NCBI RefSeq assembly: GCF_001684335.1
Contig: NZ_LOIC01000055.1
Span: 1-35,005 of the forward strand
Source: Photorhabdus namnaonensis
Lineage (GTDB): Bacteria; Pseudomonadota; Gammaproteobacteria; Enterobacterales; Enterobacteriaceae
Direction: 5' to 3'
Length of the DNA stretch: 35,005 nt
Below, piece by piece: positions 9,283 through 18,645 of the stretch. The notes under the pieces are model-generated. The model was not told the DNA's origin. It saw nothing but the letters and a program-made list of their open reading frames with translations, and did not search any database. Every line of letters begins with the position of its first letter. The first letter of the stretch is position 1. The translations under genes were made by a program, and so were the position numbers.

Positions 9283-10309
9283 AAAATTTATTCTGTTGAT
9301 CCTTTTTCTGCCCGCTATTGTTGTTGCAGAAATAAGAAATCCTTTTGCTCCCCCGATGATAGAGACAGAAGAGCAATCGGTTGAGTTATTTGATCAATCA
9401 GTCAATGAGACCGAAATTCAGTCCCTCTCAACCGTATTACACTATGCAGACGCAGAAAAAATTGCTCTGAATCTCAAGCAAAATAGACCCGCACTGATAA
9501 CAAAAGAGGGCAAAGTTGATTTTGATCCTGAAACTAATAGTCTAATTTTACAGGATACCCCCATCGCCATCGCACAGATAAAAAGCTGGCTGAAAGAGAT
9601 AGATACACCACAACAACAAGTGCAAATTACAGCACATATCGTGACCAGCAGCAGGGAAGCACTACATGAACTCGGCATTTACTGGGGCATGCCGATAGGG
9701 GAGCCGATTAATGCAACAACGGGTATAAACCGCCTCAATATTAACCAAGCAGCCAACGATAACATGCATCGATTTGCGTTCAATATTGCCCGCATTCACA
9801 CCAGTTTGCTGGAAATGGAACTCAGTGCCTTAGAACAAGAGAATCAACTGGATATTATCGCTAGCCCAAGGCTAACCGCCTCACATCAGCAGTTAGCCAG
9901 CATCAAGCAAGGCTCCGATATTCCCTACGTCAGCCAAGAAAAAGAGAAAAGTACTGTGCAATTTAAAGAAGCCGTACTCGGAATGGAAGTCACACCCCAT
10001 ATACTGAGAAAAAACAAAATCAGACTCTCTCTGAAAATCAGCCAAAACATGCCAGGGATCTCAATAAGTCAAGGAGGAGGTGAGAATTTAACCATCGACA
10101 AACAGGAAATAATAACTCAAGTCACTGTAAAGAATGGTGAAACACTTATTCTCGGTGGAATTTTTCAACAGAAAAAAGGTGAGAAAATCCAAAAGGTACC
10201 TTATCTATCAGACATCCCATTGCTTGGTTCACTATTTAACCAAAAAGGCCATAAACACAGCCGACGTGAGTTAGTCATATTTATTACACCTCAACTGATG
10301 GACATTTAA
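9275..10309 (+). CDS. hofQ: HofQ-like secretin, shortened, with a HofP-like N-terminus
   Basis: Outer-membrane secretin of the competence type. From about residue 54 on (LHYADAEKIA) it aligns well from memory with E. coli HofQ: LDIIASPRLTASHQQ, SIKQGSDIPY, FKEAVLGMEVTP, NGETLILGGIF and RRELVIFITPQL, so the N1-like module and the secretin barrel are intact. The ~100-residue N-terminal STN/N0 domain of HofQ is absent. Instead the signal peptide (residues 1-18) is followed directly by EIRNPFAPP, the motif typical of HofP/PilP proteins, and a ~25-residue acidic linker. I chose the ATG at 9275, which has GAGGAG four bases upstream and gives 344 residues, over the one at 9263. No separate hofP exists. 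Either a deletion fused hofP and hofQ, or the lineage has a reduced secretin. Confidence 0.82.
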   Translation: MTKKFILLILFLPAIVVAEIRNPFAPPMIETEEQSVELFDQSVNETEIQSLSTVLHYADAEKIALNLKQNRPALITKEGKVDFDPETNSLILQDTPIAIAQIKSWLKEIDTPQQQVQITAHIVTSSREALHELGIYWGMPIGEPINATTGINRLNINQAANDNMHRFAFNIARIHTSLLEMELSALEQENQLDIIASPRLTASHQQLASIKQGSDIPYVSQEKEKSTVQFKEAVLGMEVTPHILRKNKIRLSLKISQNMPGISISQGGGENLTIDKQEIITQVTVKNGETLILGGIFQQKKGEKIQKVPYLSDIPLLGSLFNQKGHKHSRRELVIFITPQLMDI

Positions 10310-10678
10310 CCAAAAAGAGAAATATAACCGTTATATCATTGAGTTGGACATAAAAAACTTAACTATTCCGTATGATGACGCGCAGATTTTTCCAACTAAT
10401 CCTGTTTATAGATTTGACGCTGAGTCCGATTTAGCATACAAGAGTTAACTAATTGAGTGGTCGGGTTTTACATCACAATAATCAGCCAATGAAACCAAAG
10501 CTTTCGTTACAAAAAGCTCATCATTGATTTATATAGTTGCAAAACTGGCTGATGTACTGAGATAATTTTGTTATCTGATCTCACATTACCGCTCATGAGG
10601 TTTCAGTTTAGGTCCCGCTGCTGATTTGATTAGCGGGGCGGGTTATCATTAACGAATAGTCTTAGTAATACCAAAAAC
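10310..10678 (+). other. hofQ-aroK intergenic region / aroK leader
   Basis: 369 bp with no convincing gene. It should contain the aroK promoter. Just before aroK, CCCGCT (10614-10619) can pair with AGCGGG (10632-10637) across a 12-nt loop; there is no T run, so I do not call it a terminator. A small ATATAAC/GTTATAT palindrome follows hofQ. No clear operator was recognised. Confidence 0.4.
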
Positions 10679-11200
10679 ATGGCAGAGAAACGTAATATCT
10701 TTCTGGTTGGGCCTATGGGTGCCGGCAAAAGCACTATTGGTCGTCAGTTAGCTCAGCAACTCAATATGGAGTTTTATGACTCCGATCAAGAAATTGAGCG
10801 ACGTACCGGAGCTGACGTGGGCTGGGTATTCGACGTGGAAGGCGAAGAAGGCTTCCGCGAGCGCGAAGAAAAAGTGATTAACGAACTCACTGAAAAACAA
10901 GGCATTGTACTGGCGACTGGCGGAGGCTCTGTGAAATCCAGAGAAACCCGTAATCGTCTGTCTGCCCGTGGTGTCGTAGTCTACTTGGAAACCACCATTG
11001 AAAAACAGTTAGCACGCACCCAGCGCGATAAAAAACGCCCCTTACTTCAAGTCGATGCACCAGCACGCGAAGTTTTAGAAAATTTAGCAAGCGAACGTAA
11101 CCCTCTATATGAGGAAATTGCTGACGTCACTATCCGTACCGATGAACAGAGCGCTAAAGTTGTCGCTAACCAAATCATTGAGTTACTGGAAAAGAACTGA
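10679..11200 (+). CDS. aroK: Shikimate kinase I
   Basis: Phosphorylates shikimate to shikimate 3-phosphate with ATP in the common aromatic pathway. The 173-residue protein is nearly identical in pattern to E. coli AroK. Walker A is GPMGAGKST (about residues 11-19); the shikimate-binding [11 protein letters not shown], the GGGS block ([11 protein letters not shown]) and the lid RDKKRPLL are present. The start at 10679 gives the standard [13 protein letters not shown]. First gene of the conserved aroK-aroB-damX-dam-rpe-gph-trpS series, 47 bp ahead of aroB. Confidence 0.98.
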   Translation: MAEKRNIFLVGPMGAGKSTIGRQLAQQLNMEFYDSDQEIERRTGADVGWVFDVEGEEGFREREEKVINELTEKQGIVLATGGGSVKSRETRNRLSARGVVVYLETTIEKQLARTQRDKKRPLLQVDAPAREVLENLASERNPLYEEIADVTIRTDEQSAKVVANQIIELLEKN

Positions 11201-11247
11201 TTCAAGCAAGTCTGTACAGCGATAAATAATTAAGGCGAAGGCTGCTT

Positions 11248-12336
11248 ATGGAAAAGATCACTGTCACTTTAGGGGAACGTAGTTACCCAATTACCATTGC
11301 AAAAGGGTTATTTGATGATCCTTCTGCTTTTGCACCACTAAAAGCAGGCCAGCAGGTTATGCTGGTAACGAATCAAACCCTAGCTCCGCTGTATTTGGCA
11401 AAAGTAAAAGCCACTTTGCAGCAAACTGGGATTCAGGTAGATGAAGTGATTCTACCTGATGGTGAACAGTACAAATCGCTTTCCGTATTAAATGACGTAT
11501 TTTCTGCTTTGCTGGAAAATAACCACAGCCGGGACACAACACTTATCGCTCTTGGTGGCGGCGTAATCGGTGATTTAACTGGTTTTGCCGCTGCCTGTTA
11601 TCAACGTGGCGTCCGTTTTATTCAAATGCCTACCACCCTTCTTGCTCAAGTTGATTCCTCTGTCGGAGGAAAAACCGCAGTAAACCATCCCTTCGGCAAG
11701 AATATGATAGGCGCATTCTATCAACCCGCCTCTGTGATGGTCGATCTCAACTGCCTGCAAACGCTTCCAGCCCGCGAACTCTCTTCCGGTCTGGCTGAGG
11801 TCATTAAGTACGGTATCATTCTCGACAGCGCATTTTTTAGCTGGCTTGAAGATAATATGGATAAACTCCTGGCTCTCGACAACCAAGCAATGGCTTACTG
11901 CATCCGTCGTTGCTGCGAATTGAAAGCTGAAGTTGTCGCAGCAGATGAGAAAGAATTGAGTGGCTTGCGTGCTCTGTTGAATCTCGGTCACACCTTTGGT
12001 CACGCTATCGAAACAGAGATGGGATACGGTGTCTGGTTACATGGAGAAGCGGTTGCCGCAGGAATGGTTATGGCAGCAAGAACAGCTCAACTTGCTGATA
12101 ACTTCTCTGAACAAGATATTCAACGCATTATCCGATTGTTGGAGCGAGCAAATCTACCTGTACTCGGGCCACAAAACATGCCGCCAGAAGCCTATCTCCC
12201 ACATATGATGCGAGATAAGAAAGTTATAGCAGGTAAATTACGGCTGGTTCTTCCAACAAAAATAGGTAAAGCTGATCTCCGATCAGATATTGAACACAAT
12301 TGTGTTATTGATGCTATCCGTCAGTGTTTACCGTAA
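11248..12336 (+). CDS. aroB: 3-dehydroquinate synthase
   Basis: NAD- and divalent-metal-dependent cyclisation of DAHP to 3-dehydroquinate, the second step of the shikimate pathway. The 362 residues match the family length. Conserved blocks: LPDGEQYKS, the nucleotide-binding [47 protein letters not shown] and [10 protein letters not shown], the last two supplying metal-binding histidines. AAGGCGAAGG lies upstream of the ATG. Probably co-transcribed with aroK. Confidence 0.98.
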   Translation: MEKITVTLGERSYPITIAKGLFDDPSAFAPLKAGQQVMLVTNQTLAPLYLAKVKATLQQTGIQVDEVILPDGEQYKSLSVLNDVFSALLENNHSRDTTLIALGGGVIGDLTGFAAACYQRGVRFIQMPTTLLAQVDSSVGGKTAVNHPFGKNMIGAFYQPASVMVDLNCLQTLPARELSSGLAEVIKYGIILDSAFFSWLEDNMDKLLALDNQAMAYCIRRCCELKAEVVAADEKELSGLRALLNLGHTFGHAIETEMGYGVWLHGEAVAAGMVMAARTAQLADNFSEQDIQRIIRLLERANLPVLGPQNMPPEAYLPHMMRDKKVIAGKLRLVLPTKIGKADLRSDIEHNCVIDAIRQCLP

Positions 12337-12508
12337 ATTTTAAGTAAGTTGTATGCTTATGGCATTAAATTAAATGTTTTTTTGCATACATCTGATTGTT
12401 GTGTCATAAAATAACAATTCTATCAGACAAATTTCTATCTTAGTAAAGTCAGCCGACCGGACTGGCTTCAATTGCAATTGGCAGTATTGGCTCTGTTTGG
12501 AGGGCTAT

Positions 12509-13444
12509 ATGGACGAATTCAAATCAGAAAATGAACAAAAAGCGGATCAAAGAGCAAATAGTGAGTTTAGGCCAGATACCTCAGATCGCCGTCCTTCACG
12601 CTCGCGTCAGCCATTAAACAAACCTAAATTTGCGATTTCACGTCAGCAAATGATGCTCGGCATTGGGATTTTAGTGCTGGTACTGCTGATTATTGCTATC
12701 AGTTCTGCCTTAAAAGCCCCAACTGAACATGAAAAACAGCAATCGCCAAATGTTGCCGAGAAGAATATTGATTTATCAGGTTCATCATCCAACAACGATA
12801 ATAATCAATCCATCACATCAGAGAGTAACACCACAAATACAATTAACAGGCCACAGGAAATCCATGTTCCCCCTGTCAGTGGTACCGCAACTCAACCTCA
12901 TCAGCCTCAAACTAGCAATGGCGAAACCCAAAATCAGCACATTGAATTACCAGGAAATATTCCTGACGCATTGACTCAACAACAAAGTAATATAAATCAT
13001 GCGGTGCAAAATCTGAATCAAGCCCAACAACAGACAGTAACACCGCCGCCAGTGATACAACAGAAATCGGAAAATATCCGTCCGCTGAAACCAGAAACAC
13101 CGACTAAATCAAAACCATCGACAAATCATACTAGCAGTAAAAACCATGAGGTCAGCAGCACTAGTAGTGATCTATTGCAAACCCCGGCAAACCACTACAC
13201 TTTGCAATTAAGTAGTGCCAGCCGCTCAGATACACTGACCGCTTTTGCTAAAAAGTATAGTCTTACCCATTACAAAGTTTATGAAACTAAACGTAATGGA
13301 AAAATTTGGTTTATTTTAATTCATGGAGATTACCGTTCCGTTTCTGAAGCCAAACGGGCTGTTTCATCTCTACCGGCCGAAATTCAGGCGAAAAAACCTT
13401 GGGTCAGAACGATGCGGCAAGTGCAGCAAGACCTAAGAAAATAA
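12509..13444 (+). CDS. damX: DamX, SPOR-domain cell division protein
   Basis: Inner-membrane protein recruited to the septal ring, where its periplasmic SPOR domain binds denuded glycan strands. Layout of the 311-residue protein: charged cytoplasmic N-terminus, one membrane helix at about 48-68 (MMLGIGILVLVLLIIAISSA), a long Asn/Gln/Thr/Pro-rich periplasmic linker, and a C-terminal SPOR domain from about residue 230 (YTLQLSSASRSDTL, then KIWFILIHGDY and PWVRTMRQVQQDL). It is shorter than E. coli DamX (428), mainly in the acidic cytoplasmic part and the linker. The ATG at 12509, preceded by GGAGGG, gives the typical MDEFK; a TTG four codons upstream lies in the ribosome binding site region and is not used. 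Confidence 0.95.
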   Translation: MDEFKSENEQKADQRANSEFRPDTSDRRPSRSRQPLNKPKFAISRQQMMLGIGILVLVLLIIAISSALKAPTEHEKQQSPNVAEKNIDLSGSSSNNDNNQSITSESNTTNTINRPQEIHVPPVSGTATQPHQPQTSNGETQNQHIELPGNIPDALTQQQSNINHAVQNLNQAQQQTVTPPPVIQQKSENIRPLKPETPTKSKPSTNHTSSKNHEVSSTSSDLLQTPANHYTLQLSSASRSDTLTAFAKKYSLTHYKVYETKRNGKIWFILIHGDYRSVSEAKRAVSSLPAEIQAKKPWVRTMRQVQQDLRK

Positions 13445-13527
13445 AACAATACTTATTAGGCGCTGATATGCTGTCCTAAACAGAGTACAATCTGCGGCTC
13501 TGGAATGATTGAGTAATTATTGACAGC

Positions 13528-14340
13528 ATGAAAAAAAAACGCGCTTTCTTAAAATGGGCCGGTGGAAAATACCCGTTGGTAGATGACATCAAACGTCATC
13601 TGCCAGCCGGTAGTTGTCTGATAGAGCCATTTGTTGGCGCAGGTTCTGTCTTTTTGAACACAGACTACGATTCTTATATCCTCGCTGATATCAACAGCGA
13701 CCTGATTAACCTGTACAACACAGTAAAACTCAGGGCTAATGAGTTTATCGTCCACACACGCCCTCTGTTTACCCAAGAATACAATACAGCCGAACATTTT
13801 TATCAGTTACGGGAGCAATTTAACCAAAGCACAGACCCGTTCTATCGCAGCGTGTTATTCCTTTACCTCAATCGCCATTGTTACAACGGCCTCTGTCGTT
13901 ATAATTCTCATGGTAAATTTAACGTACCTTTTGGCCGTTATAAAAAGCCCTACTTTCCTGAAGAAGAATTACACTGGTTTGCTGAAAAAGCCCAAAATGC
14001 GACTTTTATCTGTGAGCACTATCAATACACGTTGAACAAAGCACATAAAGGCTCGGTTATCTATTGCGATCCTCCCTACGCGCCTTTGTCAGCAACAGCA
14101 AACTTTACGGCGTATCACACCAATAGTTTTAACATTGCAGATCAAGAAAATCTGGCAAATATTGCATTTAAGTTATCATCAGAACGTGCAATTCCTGTTT
14201 TGATATCCAACCACGATACGCCAATGACACGAAAATGGTACTATCAAGCTTCACTTCATATTGTCAAAGCACGTCGTACTATCAGTAGGAATATCCTTGC
14301 CCGCAGTAAGGTAGACGAACTCTTGGCACTATATCGCTGA
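13528..14340 (+). CDS. dam: DNA adenine methylase Dam (GATC)
   Basis: Methylates adenine in GATC, directing mismatch repair, replication timing and gene expression. 270 residues against 278 in E. coli. The SAM-binding motifs are FLKWAGGKY at the start and PFVGAGSVF at about 34-42; the catalytic motif is DPPY at 181-184, and [20 protein letters not shown] carries DNA-contact residues. It follows damX by 83 bp. The 15-residue tail of E. coli Dam is largely missing, which is common outside Escherichia. Confidence 0.98.
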   Translation: MKKKRAFLKWAGGKYPLVDDIKRHLPAGSCLIEPFVGAGSVFLNTDYDSYILADINSDLINLYNTVKLRANEFIVHTRPLFTQEYNTAEHFYQLREQFNQSTDPFYRSVLFLYLNRHCYNGLCRYNSHGKFNVPFGRYKKPYFPEEELHWFAEKAQNATFICEHYQYTLNKAHKGSVIYCDPPYAPLSATANFTAYHTNSFNIADQENLANIAFKLSSERAIPVLISNHDTPMTRKWYYQASLHIVKARRTISRNILARSKVDELLALYR

Positions 14341-14399
14341 TTTATCCACCCCCTTTTGCCTGGCAATTAAGGGATGATAGAAACGATTTGGAGAAGATA

Positions 14400-15080
14400 A
14401 TGAAAGATTTTCTGATTGCCCCATCCATTTTATCTGCAAATTTTGCGCGACTGGGTGAAGATACCTCTAAGGTGCTGGCAGCAGGGGCTGACGTTGTTCA
14501 TTTTGATGTTATGGACAACCATTATGTCCCTAACCTGACTATTGGACCTATGGTTTGCCAAGCTCTGCGGGATTATGGCATCACTGCGCCAATTGATGTC
14601 CATTTGATGGTAAAACCGGTTGACCGCATTATCCCTGATTTTGCCAAAGCCGGGGCGACTTACATTACCTTCCACCCGGAAACCAGTGAGCATATTGACC
14701 GCAGTTTACAACTCATCAAAGAGCATGGTTGTAAAGCTGGTTTGGTATTCAATCCTGCAACTCCATTGAGTTATCTTGATTATGTCTTGGATAAGCTGGA
14801 TATTATTCTATTGATGTCGGTAAATCCCGGTTTCGGTGGCCAATCTTTTATCCCTAGAACACTAGAGAAGCTGCGTCAGGTTCGTAAAATCATTAATGAA
14901 AGCGGTTATGATATTCGTCTTGAGGTAGACGGTGGTATTAAAGCTAGCAATATCGCCGCGGCGGCAACCGCGGGAGCAGATATGTTTGTTGCTGGTTCAG
15001 CCATTTTCAGTCAACCAGATTACAAAACTGTTATTGATAATATGCGTAGTGAATTGTCAAAGGTATCTCATGGCAAGTAA
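14400..15080 (+). CDS. rpe: Ribulose-phosphate 3-epimerase
   Basis: Interconverts ribulose 5-phosphate and xylulose 5-phosphate in the pentose phosphate pathway. TIM barrel with the family signatures [60 protein letters not shown] and the phosphate loop EVDGGIK. The start at 14400 (GGAGAAG upstream) gives 226 residues beginning [10 protein letters not shown]; an in-frame ATG four codons earlier precedes the ribosome binding site. The stop codon overlaps the start of gph by 11 bp. Confidence 0.97.
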   Translation: MKDFLIAPSILSANFARLGEDTSKVLAAGADVVHFDVMDNHYVPNLTIGPMVCQALRDYGITAPIDVHLMVKPVDRIIPDFAKAGATYITFHPETSEHIDRSLQLIKEHGCKAGLVFNPATPLSYLDYVLDKLDIILLMSVNPGFGGQSFIPRTLEKLRQVRKIINESGYDIRLEVDGGIKASNIAAAATAGADMFVAGSAIFSQPDYKTVIDNMRSELSKVSHGK

Positions 15081-15774
15081 AGTATTAAAAGGTATTCGTG
15101 CTATCGCCTTTGATCTGGACGGCACACTGGTAGACAGCGCCGGTGGTTTGGCTGATGCATTGGATCAAGCGCTGTTAACCAAAGGTCTCCCTGCTGCGGG
15201 AAAAGAGCGCGTTGCCGCCTGGGTAGGCAATGGCGCAGACATTATGGTCGAACGAGCGTTGACATGGGCCAACGTCAAATTGACTACGCAACTGCATAAA
15301 GAAACCCGCGAGCTGTTTGACCGTTTCTATGAAACAACCGTAACAACAGGCAGCCAACTGTTCCCGGAAGTCAAAGCTACATTGGCTGAACTGGCAAAAC
15401 ACAACTTGCCAATGGGTATTATTACCAATAAGCCAACACCTTTCATTGCTCCTCTGCTGGCTTCTTTAAGCATTAGTGAGTATTTTTCACTAGTGTTAGG
15501 TGGTGATGATGTTAAAGAGAAAAAACCTCATCCGGCACCTATTTATTTAACAATGGGCACATTCGGACTGCGTAAGGAAGAACTGCTCTTTGTCGGTGAT
15601 TCCCGTAATGATATTTTGGCGGCACAAGCGGCGGGTTGCCCTTGTGTTGGTTTAACTTATGGATATAACTACGGTGAATCTATTGCATTAAGCAATCCAG
15701 ATTGCATACTAACGGATTTTTCGGATCTGCTATCCACAATTGGACTCCCATCTTTAAAACTTCAGGAAGCATAA
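15070..15774 (+). CDS. gph: Phosphoglycolate phosphatase
   Basis: HAD-superfamily enzyme that removes 2-phosphoglycolate arising from DNA 3'-end repair. HAD motif I is [10 protein letters not shown] (about residues 14-23), motif II is in [10 protein letters not shown], and motifs III/IV are [10 protein letters not shown] and [12 protein letters not shown] longer frame is open far upstream, but that part is out-of-frame rpe; the ATG at 15070 gives the expected 234 residues and overlaps rpe, as in E. coli. Four bases separate it from trpS. Confidence 0.96.
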   Translation: MASKVLKGIRAIAFDLDGTLVDSAGGLADALDQALLTKGLPAAGKERVAAWVGNGADIMVERALTWANVKLTTQLHKETRELFDRFYETTVTTGSQLFPEVKATLAELAKHNLPMGIITNKPTPFIAPLLASLSISEYFSLVLGGDDVKEKKPHPAPIYLTMGTFGLRKEELLFVGDSRNDILAAQAAGCPCVGLTYGYNYGESIALSNPDCILTDFSDLLSTIGLPSLKLQEA

Positions 15775-15778
15775 TAAA

Positions 15779-16816
15779 ATGAATGAACCCACTGTATCTG
15801 AAACACTAAACTCCCAAAAACCTATTGTATTCAGCGGCGCGCAACCTTCCGGTGAATTAACCATCGGTAACTACATGGGGGCGTTACGTCAGTGGGTTAA
15901 AATGCAAGATGATTACGACTGCATCTATTGCATTGTAGACCAACATGCAATCACAGTCCGCCAGGACCCAAAAGAGTTGAGAAAACGCACTCTGGATACA
16001 CTGGCGCTCTACCTGGCTTGTGGCATCGACCCAGAGAAAAGTACTATTTTTGTCCAATCTCATGTCCCACAACACGCCCAATTAAGCTGGGTTCTAAACT
16101 GTTATACCTATTTCGGTGAACTCAGCCGCATGACTCAGTTTAAAGACAAATCAGCCCGCCATGCCGAAAACATTAATGCAGGCTTGTTTGACTATCCGGT
16201 ACTGATGGCTGCGGATATCTTAGTATACCAAACAAACCAAGTTCCAGTAGGTATCGATCAGAAACAACATCTTGAATTAAGCCGTGATATCGCTCAACGA
16301 TTTAATGCCATCTATGGCGATATCTTCACTGTACCGGAGCCGTTTATCCCAACCGGTGGCGCCCGGGTTATGGCTCTTCAAGACCCAGAAAAGAAAATGT
16401 CCAAGTCAGATGATAATCGCAACAACGTTATCGCTTTGTTGGAAGATCCAAAATCAGCCGCTAAAAAGATAAAACGCGCCGTCACAGATTCAGAAGAGCC
16501 ACCCTGTGTTCGCTACGATCTGGAACAAAAACCGGGGGTTTCTAACTTATTAGATATCCTCGCGGGTGTTACTAGCAAAACTATTCCTGAACTGGAAGCA
16601 GAATTTGAAGGCCAAATGTATGGTCATCTAAAAAGTGCGGTCGCTGATGCCGTTTCCGGTATGCTGACTGAATTACAAGAGCGTTTCCATCATTTCCGTA
16701 ACAATGAAGCCCTGCTGAATAAAATCATGGCGGAAGGTGCGGCGAAAGCGAAAGCCCGCGCTCAGATTACTCTGGATAAAGTATACGAAGCTGTTGGCTT
16801 TATCGCCCATCCTTAA
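15779..16816 (+). CDS. trpS: Tryptophanyl-tRNA synthetase
   Basis: Class I synthetase charging tRNA-Trp. 345 residues with a ~10-residue N-terminal extension relative to E. coli (334). The HIGH-type motif is TIGN (28-31) within [16 protein letters not shown], and the KMSKS loop is at 206-210. Other conserved blocks are [25 protein letters not shown] and [21 protein letters not shown]. Last gene of the aroK series; the hairpin at 16825-16851 follows directly. Confidence 0.98.
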   Translation: MNEPTVSETLNSQKPIVFSGAQPSGELTIGNYMGALRQWVKMQDDYDCIYCIVDQHAITVRQDPKELRKRTLDTLALYLACGIDPEKSTIFVQSHVPQHAQLSWVLNCYTYFGELSRMTQFKDKSARHAENINAGLFDYPVLMAADILVYQTNQVPVGIDQKQHLELSRDIAQRFNAIYGDIFTVPEPFIPTGGARVMALQDPEKKMSKSDDNRNNVIALLEDPKSAAKKIKRAVTDSEEPPCVRYDLEQKPGVSNLLDILAGVTSKTIPELEAEFEGQMYGHLKSAVADAVSGMLTELQERFHHFRNNEALLNKIMAEGAAKAKARAQITLDKVYEAVGFIAHP

Positions 16817-16824
16817 ATCGATAA

Positions 16825-16851
16825 AATGTGCACGTTCACTACGTGCACATT
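16825..16851 (+). terminator. trpS terminator hairpin, matching one at the other island end
   Basis: AATGTGCACGT and ACGTGCACATT form a perfect 11-bp stem with the loop TCACT, eight bases after the trpS stop. The poly-T tail is poor (TCATT). A near-identical hairpin (loop TCATC, stem 13 bp) follows yiiM at 26843-26873, and everything between the two is accessory DNA. Confidence 0.75.
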
Positions 16852-16877
16852 CATTAAAAGTAAAAAGAATTGATTAA

Positions 16878-16967
16878 GGATTTTTAAAAGCGGGTAAAAA
16901 GCCCGATGTCATGCTGACATTGGAAGAGAAAACATCAGGAAAAACGGGTTTTAAATCGATTAAATAA
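16878..16967 (+). pseudogene. C-terminal remnant of an unknown small gene
   Basis: A 29-codon open piece preceded by an in-frame TAA reads GFLKAGKKPDVMLTLEEK and then TSGKTGFKSIK before TAA. Its composition is protein-like, and it ends nine bases before the ATG of the next remnant, with AAGGTGA as a ribosome binding site in the gap. That spacing suggests the tail of a gene once coupled to the one at 16977. I do not recognise the family. Confidence 0.4.
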
Positions 16968-16976
16968 GGTGACAAA

Positions 16977-17279
16977 ATGACAGTATTAACCACATTAAAC
17001 CAATTTTCTTAAATAAAAGATTTTGCCTGACTGCAACCAGTTTACGAAAAATCAGAAATTATCATTGTATAAAACCAAGAGGCATTTAGATTAACCCAAA
17101 AAAGCAAAAAGATTTAGCAACATTAAAAATGATTAAAGAAATGGGCGTTAATCTTAATACCATTAACAGCTCTGCCCCCCACTGGTTTTAAATCTAAAAA
17201 GTCAAATACAGAAAAAGGAGAAAACCTAAATATCAGTTTAATGAAAACAATGAGGTTAAATACGATTCAGAAAATGTAA
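16977..17279 (+). pseudogene. Decayed small gene, left copy of an inverted pair
   Basis: It starts with ATG after AAGGTGA and reads MTVLTTLNQFS before a TAA. Coding character continues in shifting frames: KKQKDLATLKMIKEMGVNLN then TINSS, and after a further frame change GFKSKKSNTEKGENLNISLM. The right flank of the island (26418-26710, minus strand) has a second decayed copy: KTVVRKADRLLG, KHLAVLKPLNKL, GFDFNTIS, GFKPKINQIEEKRENLSISL. The shared pattern (LNTI, GFK, ENL-x-ISLMK) shows that both derive from one gene. Function unknown. Frameshifts and stops make a product unlikely. Confidence 0.55.
17090..17252 (+). repeat. Inverted repeat flanking the island, left copy
   Basis: This stretch aligns with the reverse complement of 26453-26620. 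The best part covers TGGTTTTAAA (17183-17192) to TATCAGTTTAATGAAAA (17231-17247); its last 36 bases match at 33 positions. Upstream the match weakens but holds (ATTTAGCA, ATTAAAA, TTAATAC). The nature of the ancestral sequence is unknown. Confidence 0.7.
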
Positions 17280-18165
17280 AAACCATTAAACTCACTACAA
17301 TCAAGCAATAAAAATCATTTATTAAGCAGATTTAAAATTAAAAACAAACAATCCCTCAGAATGAAAACTACTGCTCAAGCTTACCATGTTTTTAATATTG
17401 TTTTTTTACTTACCTTTTCATTTTATCGGTGATTAATCAACTAAGGATTAAGACAATAAGCACCTCATTAATACCAGCTTTTTAAAAGGTATAGGGTGAC
17501 TAAAAACAAGCTATTCATTACTATGTTTAAACATTTATCGACAATACTACTCTTCACTTATTTTATATTTACCTAACCAACTATGACTATTTAAAAACAC
17601 AAAAGAATAGAGATTAAATATTTCATTCAACAGACTGATTTAACCCAATAAATCAAAATTTTCAGTAACGTGATTAATGACATTTAGTCGCAATTCACTC
17701 ACCATTAACCAAGAGTTGAAAAGCAATAATCAGGTAAAATAATATTAATAGAATAGATTAACGCTAAAGTGTTTTCTCACCATTACTTTACAAATAAATC
17801 AATAAATAATGCGATAAAAAAAGAGATAAAACGATTAATTTAACCGAATTTAAATGCTAAAAAAGAGTTATCCTGAAAAACATTAACGATATTTTTACAC
17901 TATCAAGCTATTGATTAGTGATTTATAAAGAAAAAAATAAAGGGGAATGATTTATAAAAACCCGCAGAATGGCCAGTAAAACAATATTGGTAAAACCATG
18001 TCAGTCAAAATAAATCGGATATGATTAACGTTCGTTTAAATGTAAAACCACGATATACCATAATGTTTAAATTTCGCAAAAAGCATATAGCCAAAAGATA
18101 AAAAACGGTTAAAACCAGATACCGATTAAAATCATACGTTAAAAAAATAACTTTTAATCACAGTT
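17280..18165. other. AT-rich stretch without intact genes
   Basis: About 890 bp, strongly AT-rich, with frequent TTAA and TAA and no open frame above 60 codons. It is not empty: short protein-like pieces occur, such as MFLILFFYLPFHFIGD at about 17389 and, after AAGGGGA, MIYKNPQNGQ at about 17948, each cut by stops. It looks like decayed coding DNA. No tRNA, CRISPR or intact IS was seen. Confidence 0.5.
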
Positions 18166-18377
18166 TTAAACTTGCTCTGGTTTTATGGGTATTTTAATTA
18201 AAGGTTTTAGCATTGGATAGTTATGACCGTACCTGTAATCGACAAGCGCCGGTCGGGCAACCACAATTAACAAGGTGTCCCTCCAGCGCGACAGGTATCT
18301 TGTATATTGAACAAGTCAGAACCTTCCGCAATCGCGCTGGTCTGTTTACAGGCGGGATAAAACACCGGGGCACCTTC
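18166..18377 (-). pseudogene. Out-of-frame coding pieces downstream of the immunity gene
   Basis: Two minus-strand pieces read more like protein than the overlapping frame does. Positions 18377-18267 give EGAPVFYPACKQTSAIAEG and then SDLFNIQDTCRAGGTPC before TAA. Positions 18270-18166 give LIVVARPALVDYRYGHNYPM and then LKPLIKIP before TAA. They abut and could be joined by one frameshift. I cannot name the family; it may be the displaced rest of the immunity gene or the fragment of a further gene of the type VI cluster. Confidence 0.4.
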
Positions 18378-18631
18378 TTAATAATATTTTCCGGGGAATA
18401 TTTGCTTAACCCCTTTAATGAATGACTGTGAAAACGCAGATGAGTACCAAACTCTTCGCGAAAGCGGCGATAACAGGCCAGAATGCGCTGTTTTTTCTCC
18501 TGAGTGTAGCCCTGTTTAAAAAACAGGGTAATCGAGAGACCCAGGCGGGAAACAGTCAGTTCATCGGCATTGCTAAAAAGAAAAGAGGTCAGTTGTGATC
18601 TTAACTGGGCAAAGTAATCTGAAGTATCCAT
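18221..18631 (-). CDS. Truncated DUF3396-like type VI immunity protein, probably broken
   Basis: The open frame has 136 codons. The first ~68 residues fit the start of DUF3396 immunity proteins: an N-terminal helix, then LGLSITLFFKQGYTQEKKQR and CYRRFREEFGTHLRFHSH, LSKYSPENIIKK. Proteins of this family normally exceed 300 residues and protect against VRR-NUC effectors. After residue ~68 the frame becomes Cys/Pro/Arg-rich and loses family character, while better-looking coding pieces appear in other frames (18166-18377). It starts 14 bp after the nuclease gene on the same strand, where an immunity gene is expected. Family assignment is from memory; whether the product protects is doubtful. Confidence 0.6.
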   Translation of the reverse strand: MDTSDYFAQLRSQLTSFLFSNADELTVSRLGLSITLFFKQGYTQEKKQRILACYRRFREEFGTHLRFHSHSLKGLSKYSPENIIKKVPRCFIPPVNRPARLRKVLTCSIYKIPVALEGHLVNCGCPTGACRLQVRS

Positions 18632-18645
18632 ATTCTCTCCGTTAA

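Noticed and set aside
11575-12003. 142-codon frame antisense to aroB
   Set aside because: Shadow of aroB, whose reading frame carries all conserved motifs.
14932-15069. Upstream extension of gph
   Set aside because: The extra 46 codons are rpe read in another frame; the ATG at 15070 gives the conserved start.
16852-18220. CRISPR array in the AT-rich flank
   Set aside because: Recurring TTAA-rich words are low-complexity; no regularly spaced identical repeats occur.
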